Shown here one piece after another: positions 7,503 to 11,868 of a stretch of 11,868 nucleotides of DNA. The stretch comes from JAMIFN01 sp035906235 (GTDB lineage Bacteria > Pseudomonadota > Gammaproteobacteria > Burkholderiales > Burkholderiaceae_C). The stretch covers positions 1-11,868 of the forward strand of contig JAMIFN010000026.1 in the NCBI GenBank assembly GCA_035906235.1, given 5' to 3'. How positions within the stretch are numbered: position 1 is the first letter of the stretch; each line of letters starts with the position of its first letter. The notes under the pieces were generated by a model that saw only the letters and a list, made by a program, of their open reading frames with translations, was not told the origin of the DNA and ran no database searches. A program made the position numbers and the translations under genes.

Positions 7503-8190
7503 CTTCTGCGAGCTGTTCAACAAACAGGCCTTGCTGCAAATGCAGCTGCCGATCGCACTGCGCCGCCAAATCCACATCATGGGTGACGATGATCAGGGCG
7601 CTTTGCTGCTGGCGCGCCAATTGCAGCATCAGGCCGAAAACGGTTTGGGCATTGCTGCGGTCGAGGTTGCCCGTGGGCTCGTCGGCCAAAATGCAGCTGG
7701 GGCGGCTGACCAAGGCGCGGGCAATGGCGCAGCGCTGGCGTTCGCCGCCAGACAGCTCAGACGGGCGATGCTCTAGGCGCTGGCCTAGCCCCACTTGTTC
7801 CAGCGCCGCTTGCGCCGCCGCCAGTGCCACATCCCGCGCTTGGTGGCGAATCAACAGCGGCATGGCGACATTCTCCACCGCGCTAAATTCAGGCAGCAGG
7901 TGGTGAAATTGGTAAACAAAGCCCAGATGCTGATTGCGCCAGCGCCCTTGTTCGCCCGCCTTCATGCTGGCCCAATCGCGCCCCAGCAGGGTGATTTGGC
8001 CTGAGCTGGGCTTGTCGAGTCCGCCCAAAAGGTGGAGCAAAGTGCTTTTGCCCGAGCCCGACACGCCAACAATGGCCAGCACCTCGCCGGGCTGCACGCT
8101 CAGGTCGATACCGCGCAGCACTTCGGTGCGCAGCTTGCCTTCGGCATAGGTTTTGCTAACGCCTTGGGCGTGGAGGATGGGGCTGGACAT
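7489..8190 (-). CDS. lolD: Lipoprotein-releasing ABC transporter ATP-binding protein
   Basis: This 233-aa ATPase powers LolCE, which lifts outer-membrane lipoproteins from the inner membrane and hands them to LolA. It shows Walker A GVSGSGKST (42-50), the LolD-type stretch LLHLLGGLDKPSSG (51-64), FVYQFHHLLPEF (91-102, Q-loop Q94), ENVAMPLL (106-113), signature LSGGE (146-150), Walker B ILADEPTGNLD (167-177, catalytic E171) and switch H204. These runs closely follow E. coli LolD as I recall it. The frame stays open upstream to an ATG at 8409, but those 73 residues are translated repeats, so I start at 8190; no good Shine-Dalgarno precedes it. The partner genes lolC or lolE are not adjacent, since only repeats and arsC lie upstream. 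The last three codons and the stop fall in a dispersed repeat. Confidence 0.93.
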   Translation of the reverse strand: MSSPILHAQGVSKTYAEGKLRTEVLRGIDLSVQPGEVLAIVGVSGSGKSTLLHLLGGLDKPSSGQITLLGRDWASMKAGEQGRWRNQHLGFVYQFHHLLPEFSAVENVAMPLLIRHQARDVALAAAQAALEQVGLGQRLEHRPSELSGGERQRCAIARALVSRPSCILADEPTGNLDRSNAQTVFGLMLQLARQQQSALIIVTHDVDLAAQCDRQLHLQQGLFVEQLAEVSKA

Positions 8191-8210
8191 GGTGGGGGCG
8201 GCTTTAGTGT

Positions 8211-8293
8211 TGAATGCTGAATGCTGAATGCTGAATGGCTGAATGGCTGAATGGCTGAATGGCTGAATGGCTGAATGGCTGAATGGCTGAATG
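8211..8293. repeat. TGAATGC / TGAATGGC tandem array
   Basis: Three copies of the 7-bp unit TGAATGC (8211-8231) are followed by seven copies of the 8-bp unit TGAATGGC (8232-8287) and a partial copy TGAATG. The one-base difference between unit types suggests expansion of a variant by slippage. The array begins 20 bp upstream of the lolD start codon, so its length would change the lolD leader. Confidence 0.95.
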
Positions 8294-8315
8294 AAGGCGG
8301 AGCACATCAAAAAAT

Positions 8316-8489
8316 CGTCATTCCCGCGTAGGCGGGAATCTAGGTATCCGCCCCTTCCCCCTTTGGGGGAAGGCTGGGGTGGGGGCTTACGCCAGGAGGC
8401 CAAACCCATGCCCTGTAAGCCCCCACCCTAACCCTCCCCCAGTGGGGGAGGGAAGAAAGCCCTAGATTCCCGCCTGCGCGGGGATGACG
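8316..8489. repeat. 174-bp element with 75-bp inverted arms
   Basis: The left arm (8316-8390) and the reverse complement of the right arm (8415-8489) are both 75 bp and agree at about 60 positions without gaps, around a 24-bp centre. Each arm contains two inner palindromes. The first is a dRS3-like ATTCCC-N8-GGGAAT, perfect at 8320-8339 and with one change at 8466-8485. The second is a CCCCC/GGGGG stem near 8364-8380 and 8430-8454. The arms start with CGTCAT and meet the centre at CTTAC. No protein is encoded and no target-site duplication is obvious. It resembles a MITE or a composite of REP-like palindromes. Together with the tandem array it fills the 326-bp gap between lolD and arsC. Confidence 0.9.
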
Positions 8490-8516
8490 AAGTAGCGCGG
8501 GCATGGCCTGCACCGC

Positions 8517-8891
8517 TTAAGGCAGCAAATCTGCCAGCACCTCAGGTCCGGGGCGGCCTATGCGCGCGCCTTTGGGGGTGTCGAGCAAGGGGCGCTCTAG
8601 CAGCACGGGGTGTTGTTCCATCAAGTCCAGCAGCTGCGCAGCGGTCCATTTGGTATCGGCCAAATTCAGCTCGGCATAGGCATCGGCCTTGGTGCGCAAT
8701 AAGGCGCGTACCCCCGCAACACCGCCGCCCATTTTGTCGGCCAAGGCTTGCAGGGTGGCGCGGCTGGGCGGGGTTTTCATGTATTCGACCACGGCAAAGT
8801 CATAGCCCTTATCGCGCAAAAACTCGTAAGTCTGGCGCGATTTGCTGCAACCGGCGTAGTGGTAAAGCGTCATGTTGCTGGTGTTGCTCAT
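8517..8891 (-). CDS. ArsC/YfgD-family arsenate reductase-like protein
   Basis: This is a 124-aa thioredoxin-fold protein of the glutaredoxin-coupled ArsC family. C15 in GCSKSR is the catalytic cysteine position, and R66 (LLRTK), R100 (LLERP) and R113 (RIGRP) keep the spacing of the three oxyanion-binding arginines of plasmid R773 ArsC (60, 94, 107). The CSKSR and KARIGRP-like wording is closer to chromosomal YfgD than to R773 ArsC. Such proteins reduce arsenate to arsenite using glutathione and glutaredoxin, but no arsR, arsB or acr3 is nearby, so its physiological role is uncertain. It begins 3 bp after the purK stop, with AAGGAG eight bases before the ATG inside the end of purK, so it is co-transcribed with purK. 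A downstream in-frame ATG at codon 7 is less likely given that Shine-Dalgarno. Confidence 0.88.
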   Translation of the reverse strand: MSNTSNMTLYHYAGCSKSRQTYEFLRDKGYDFAVVEYMKTPPSRATLQALADKMGGGVAGVRALLRTKADAYAELNLADTKWTAAQLLDLMEQHPVLLERPLLDTPKGARIGRPGPEVLADLLP

Positions 8892-8894
8892 GCC

Positions 8895-10127
8895 TCAAGC
8901 TCCTTGAATATGCAAAATGTCGGCTGCTTGGCGGGCAACAGCCTGCACTTGCGCGGCGTCTTGCCCCGTAAAGGTGATATGCCCCATTTTGCGGCCACGG
9001 CGCGGCTCTAATTTGCCGTAGAGGTGCAGATGCGCCCCGGGCAGCGCCAGCACTTTATGCCAGGACGGGGTTTGCGCCTGGCTTGACGCCGCATCGCCCT
9101 GAGTAAACCAGCAATCACCCAAGATGTTGAGCATCACGGCAGCGCTGTGCTGCACGGGCTGCACCAGCGGCAGGCCAGCTAAGGTGCGCACCTGCAGTTC
9201 AAACTGGCAGATGTCGCTGCCGTCCATGCTCCAGTGCCCGCTGTTGTGCGGGCGTGGCGCCATTTCGTTGACCACCAATTGCGCTTGGCCATCTGCGCCT
9301 TGCACCACAAAAAATTCGACGCACAACACGCCGATATAGTTCAGTTCAGTCGCTATGTTTTTTGCAGCTGCTTGGGCAGCGTTTGCAAGGGATTTTGGCA
9401 AATTGCCTGCAAAAACCTCAGTCTTGGCCAAAATCCCCTGGTGGTGGGTATTCAATTGCACAGGCAAATTCACTACGCTGCCGTCTTGCCCCCGCGCCAC
9501 CAGTACCGAGCATTCGGCCTGCAGGGGCAGCATTTTTTCCAGCACGCAGGGCGTTTGCCCCAGGCTTTGCCAGGCCGCCGCCAGTTCGGCTTTGCTGGCA
9601 ATGCGCACCTGGCCTTTGCCGTCATAGCCCATGCGGGCGGTTTTCAAAATGGCGGGAAAAAGCCTATCAGGCGCAGCCGCGCATTCTTCGGCGGTGGTGA
9701 TGGGTGCATAGGGCGCAGGGCCCACGCCCAAGCCGCTGCCGCCGGCACCTTGGCTGCGCACAAAATGGGCTTTTTCTGCCAAGCGGTCTTGGGCGATGGC
9801 GACGCATTCGGCCGCTGGTGCAACTGGGCGGGTTTTGGCCAGCTGGCGCAGGGCAAAGGCGGGCACATTTTCAAATTCACAAGTAATGGCATCGGCCACC
9901 GCCGCCAGTTGCGCCAAGCCCTCGCCATCGTTATAGGCGCAAGCGATGTGCAGGCTAGAGGCTTCACCCGCTGGGCAGTTGGCATCGGGCTCTAACACCA
10001 CGGTGCGGTAGCCCATTTGCTGCGCCTTGTGCACCAACATGCGCCCCAACTGCCCGCCCCCCATCACGCCTAGTGTGGGAATGGCTTGCGCGTTCAGTGC
10101 GCCAGGTAAAAGTGGGGCTGTGCTCAT
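8895..10127 (-). CDS. purK: N5-carboxyaminoimidazole ribonucleotide synthase
   Basis: This ATP-grasp enzyme of purine synthesis joins AIR, bicarbonate and ATP to form N5-CAIR, which PurE then converts to CAIR. The 410-aa protein has GVMGGGQLGRM (20-30) and LEPD (45-48) in the N-terminal domain, TCEFENVP (82-89), the ATP-grasp core LKTARMGYDGKGQ (161-173) with LEKML (196-200), and the metal and substrate segment VNEMAPRPHNSGHW (286-299). HLYGK (368-372) and GRKMGHIT (378-385) close the C-terminal lobe. Glycine-rich residues 127-142 look like a short insertion compared with E. coli PurK (about 355 aa), and the N-terminus is also longer. purE, the usual neighbour, is not in the window. The gene lies 39 bp beyond a terminator and runs directly into the ArsC-like gene. 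Confidence 0.95.
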   Translation of the reverse strand: MSTAPLLPGALNAQAIPTLGVMGGGQLGRMLVHKAQQMGYRTVVLEPDANCPAGEASSLHIACAYNDGEGLAQLAAVADAITCEFENVPAFALRQLAKTRPVAPAAECVAIAQDRLAEKAHFVRSQGAGGSGLGVGPAPYAPITTAEECAAAPDRLFPAILKTARMGYDGKGQVRIASKAELAAAWQSLGQTPCVLEKMLPLQAECSVLVARGQDGSVVNLPVQLNTHHQGILAKTEVFAGNLPKSLANAAQAAAKNIATELNYIGVLCVEFFVVQGADGQAQLVVNEMAPRPHNSGHWSMDGSDICQFELQVRTLAGLPLVQPVQHSAAVMLNILGDCWFTQGDAASSQAQTPSWHKVLALPGAHLHLYGKLEPRRGRKMGHITFTGQDAAQVQAVARQAADILHIQGA

Positions 10128-10155
10128 GTTTTGTTGCTGGGGTAACTAAAGGGTA

Positions 10156-10183
10156 ATTATCGACGCAAAAAAACCCGCGACAG
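10156..10183 (-). promoter_or_regulatory. Candidate purK promoter overlapping a terminator
   Basis: On the minus strand CTGTCG (10178-10183) and GATAAT (10156-10161) are spaced by 16 bases; the -10 matches consensus at five of six positions and the -35 at three of six. Transcription would begin near 10149, about 20 bases before the purK ATG. The -35 and spacer lie within the terminator of the upstream gene. The -35 is weak, so this is tentative. Confidence 0.3.
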
Positions 10184-10187
10184 CGGG
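10167..10187 (-). terminator. Intrinsic terminator of the 98-aa gene
   Basis: On the minus strand CCCGC-TGTC-GCGGG forms a 5-bp all-GC stem with a four-base loop, followed by seven T residues (10173-10167). It lies 25 bp after the end of the 98-aa membrane protein gene and separates it from purK. Confidence 0.85.
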
Positions 10188-10212
10188 CGTATGCGTTTGA
10201 CCTAGGGCGGCA

Positions 10213-10509
10213 TCATGGCCAGATTTTCAACAAGGCCACCAATACCGCAACAGAGCCAAAAGAAACCCCTATCGTCCAGCGTTGCATATCCGCCATGGCT
10301 TTGACAATGCGGCTTTCCATTTCAGCCAAATCGGTTTTCAGGTTAGCAACTTCGCCCTGAATATCACCTTTGGTCGCCAATTGACCTGCATGCAAGGTGT
10401 AGCGACTATCAATACTGCGATTAATGGCATCAGCAACTTTGCGCGCATCTTCTTCGGCCACATTCGCTTTGCGCAGGGCATTAAACAGTTCTAATTCGAT
10501 GGTGCTCAT
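10213..10509 (-). CDS. Small coiled-coil membrane protein (DUF1640-like)
   Basis: This 98-aa protein has a helical N-terminal part (FNALRKANVAEEDARKVADAI), then a charged heptad-like stretch (about 45-76, with KGDI..EVANLKTDLAEMESRIV) likely to form a coiled coil, and one transmembrane helix at about 78-96 (WTIGVSFGSVAVLVALLKIW) at the very C-terminus. This layout matches short bacterial DUF1640 proteins, distant relatives of the eukaryotic CCDC90/MCUR1 family, whose bacterial role is unknown. Homologues often carry an ATK-D-I/L motif before the coil, seen here as ATKGDI (45-50). The ATG at 10509 has AAGGAG six bases upstream. It stands alone between two terminators. I am confident that it is a gene and moderately confident of the family. 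Confidence 0.78.
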   Translation of the reverse strand: MSTIELELFNALRKANVAEEDARKVADAINRSIDSRYTLHAGQLATKGDIQGEVANLKTDLAEMESRIVKAMADMQRWTIGVSFGSVAVLVALLKIWP

Positions 10510-10582
10510 GGTTCAGCTCCTTGGCAATATGTCAGCCATTGTACGAGGCAAAGGCTGTCGTTGGATTTTAAATCTTAGCCAT

Positions 10583-10615
10583 AAAAAAAGCCCAGAGCTT
10601 GCGCCCCAGGCTTTT
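10583..10615 (-). terminator. Strong intrinsic terminator of the porin gene
   Basis: On the minus strand AAAAGCC pairs with GGCTTTT; between them a U-G pair and GGGGC/GCUCU (two wobble pairs) close a GCAA tetraloop, giving a stem of about 13 bp that ends in a run of seven T residues. It lies about 50 bp after the porin stop codon. In the plus direction only four T residues follow, so it mainly serves the porin. Confidence 0.88.
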
Positions 10616-10663
10616 CGTATCAGGTATCTGATTTTGTCGCTGGCTTAAACACCAGCTGCAAAA

Positions 10664-11644
10664 TTAGAATACGTGACGGATACCAACGCCTAAGCGGTTG
10701 GTTTTGAAGTTAGCGCCGCCACCGATGTTTTGTTTGGTGTCGTTGTAACCCGCGTAAACCGTCGTGCGTTTGCTCAGAGCATAACGGCCTTCCAGACCGA
10801 AGGATTTGCTGCTGCCAGCAATATTAGACACTTTGGCATTGGCGTATTGGCCAATAACCGTGAAAGCGCCAACAGGTACAGTCACGCCCACGCTCAGAGC
10901 GCGGCCATCGTTTGTACCGATAACATCAGTTGTACGGCCGTAACCCAGGTTCAGCTTAGCTGGACCGAAGTCGTATGAACCACCAACAGTCGTTGTACGG
11001 TCTGTAGTGCCGCCGAAACCAATTTTGTCGCTTTGGTGAGCGAAGGCAACAGCAACGGGGCCGTTAGCGTAAGTCAGGTTCAGTGACACACCGCGACCAG
11101 CAGAAGTGGTAGGTGTTTTGTTCTCGCCAAAGTTCAGTTGAACCGCGCCAGAGAAGCCGTCGAAGTTAGGGCTATCGTAACGAACGCTGTTACCGTAGGT
11201 GTTCATCGTCACGCCAGCGGCAGCAGCAGTGCCACCAACTGCGGCGTAAACAGCAGAGAATGCTGAGTTGCCTTGGGCATCAATGGTGTTTTCGATGGTG
11301 TTTTCCAAAGGCGTGTCTTGACGACCCAAAGAAACCGCACCGAAGTCACCAGACAAACCCACTACGGATTTGCGGTTGGCGTTCAAGCCGCCAGCGCCAG
11401 TGTCCAAGGCAACAGCGCCTTCAATCACGGCAAAAGCAGACAAGCCAGCGCCGAGGTCTTCTTTAACGCTAACGCCGATACGGCTTTGGCTCAGGCCACC
11501 GCTGTTTACAACGGTTTGGCTAGTTACGCCATTCAGTTTTTCTGAACCAAAGTAAGCATCAGCAACGCCGTACAGAGTAACTGAAGATTGTGCGAAAGCA
11601 GCAGAAGCGGCCAAAGCGGCTACAGCAACGAGAGTTTTTTTCAT
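10664..11644 (-). CDS. Outer membrane porin, beta-proteobacterial general type
   Basis: This is a 326-aa trimeric beta-barrel porin for diffusion of small, probably anionic, solutes through the outer membrane, of the Omp32-like family (Porin_4). It has a signal peptide (MKKTLVAVAALAASAAFA, cleavage before Q19), the typical start SSVTLYGVADAY with the YG-D pattern, LSQSRIGVSVKEDLGAGLSAFAVIEG in strands 2-3, the loop segment SVVGLSGDFGAVSLGRQDTP, alternating hydrophobic strands throughout, and the C-terminal GVGIRHVF with the final phenylalanine needed for barrel assembly. The ATG at 11644 has GGAG eight bases upstream. The base usage looks less GC-rich in third positions than its neighbours, as expected for a highly expressed gene. 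It is monocistronic: a leader with hairpins precedes it and a strong terminator follows. Confidence 0.95.
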   Translation of the reverse strand: MKKTLVAVAALAASAAFAQSSVTLYGVADAYFGSEKLNGVTSQTVVNSGGLSQSRIGVSVKEDLGAGLSAFAVIEGAVALDTGAGGLNANRKSVVGLSGDFGAVSLGRQDTPLENTIENTIDAQGNSAFSAVYAAVGGTAAAAGVTMNTYGNSVRYDSPNFDGFSGAVQLNFGENKTPTTSAGRGVSLNLTYANGPVAVAFAHQSDKIGFGGTTDRTTTVGGSYDFGPAKLNLGYGRTTDVIGTNDGRALSVGVTVPVGAFTVIGQYANAKVSNIAGSSKSFGLEGRYALSKRTTVYAGYNDTKQNIGGGANFKTNRLGVGIRHVF

Positions 11645-11670
11645 GTAAATGACTCCAAGGGTTAAAAATC

Positions 11671-11707
11671 GCAGGGCGCTGCACTTTTACACGCTAGCGC
11701 TGCCTGC
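11671..11707 (-). promoter_or_regulatory. Hairpin in the porin leader, gene-proximal
   Basis: On the minus strand GCAGG and GCGCT pair with AGCGC and CCTGC, a two-part stem of 5 + 5 bp with a 2-base bulge and a 15-base loop. It ends about 26 bases before the porin start codon and could shape mRNA stability or translation. Confidence 0.45.
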
Positions 11708-11728
11708 AACGGGCTTCGGTTCTCCCGA

Positions 11729-11756
11729 GCCAACCTCCGTTGACTAGGAAGTTGGC
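11729..11756 (-). promoter_or_regulatory. Hairpin in the porin leader, distal
   Basis: A 10-bp stem (GCCAACTTCC with GGAGGTTGGC, one G-U pair) closes an 8-base loop TAGTCAAC. No T-run follows, so it is not an intrinsic terminator. If the promoter proposed just upstream is right, the hairpin would lie at the very 5' end of the porin mRNA, where such stems protect against decay. Confidence 0.55.
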
Positions 11757-11759
11757 GCT

Positions 11760-11788
11760 ATTGCACCAGACTTTTGAGGTCCAGGCAA
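11760..11788 (-). promoter_or_regulatory. Candidate porin promoter
   Basis: On the minus strand TTGCCT (11783-11788) and TGCAAT (11760-11765) are separated by 17 bases, with TGG directly before the -10 (extended -10 form). Matches to consensus are three and four of six, so this is tentative; a promoter nearer the right window edge is possible. Confidence 0.25.
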
Positions 11789-11868
11789 AAGCTGGGGGCA
11801 AATAAGTGCGGGAAAACCATCATACTGTCGCAAATCTGCAACCTTTATGCTGTATGGCTGTCAGTCAT

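Noticed and set aside
7271..7906. 211-codon plus-strand frame across the tatD start and lolD
   Set aside because: It is rich in Cys, Ser and Arg with no domain, and is antisense to two well-identified genes and a repeat.
8211..8293. CRISPR or iteron-type origin at the TGAATGGC array
   Set aside because: The units are contiguous 7- and 8-mers without spacers; no Rep gene, DnaA boxes or AT-rich stretch accompanies them.
8191..8409. 73-residue N-terminal extension of LolD from the ATG at 8409
   Set aside because: The extra residues are a translated tandem array and palindrome (repeating QPFSHSAI), and LolD homology starts at the ATG at 8190.
9234..9995. 253-codon plus-strand frame across purK
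   Set aside because: It lies opposite a secure purK gene, has no known motifs, and its composition is that of an antisense shadow.

Overview
The window reads as chromosomal DNA of a beta-proteobacterium, most likely Burkholderiales close to Comamonadaceae. The grounds are the Omp32-like general porin with a typical beta-proteobacterial signal peptide, the GC-rich codon use, and house-keeping genes (galU, lolD, tatD, purK) whose motifs fit that group. This taxonomic call is inference from motifs; no search was possible.

Left part, plus strand (197-6513): five closely packed genes look like one transcription unit. They are galU (UDP-glucose synthesis), two tandem paralogous polytopic membrane proteins of the DUF2298 / 'YYY' family, a LemA lipoprotein, and a TPM-domain (YgcG-like) secreted or membrane-anchored protein. 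The two DUF2298 proteins are the least understood genes here. Beside galU they may be GT-C-like membrane glycosyltransferases working in the envelope, but that is inference.

Middle part, minus strand (6584-8190): tatD (metal-dependent DNase or hydrolase) lies downstream of lolD (ATPase of the lipoprotein exporter). A 56-bp direct repeat sits just after each of these two genes. The 326-bp gap upstream of lolD holds only repeats: a TGAATGC/TGAATGGC tandem array and a 174-bp element with 75-bp inverted arms built from nested palindromes, including a dRS3-like ATTCCC-N8-GGGAAT core.

Right part, minus strand (8517-11644): purK (purine synthesis) runs into an ArsC/YfgD-like reductase with a 3-bp gap. 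Upstream of purK lie a 98-aa coiled-coil membrane protein (DUF1640-like) with a clear intrinsic terminator, and a trimeric porin with its own strong terminator and a structured 5' leader. The left edge of the window is a TCACCCC heptamer array. No RNA genes, CRISPR arrays, transposases or phage genes are visible.
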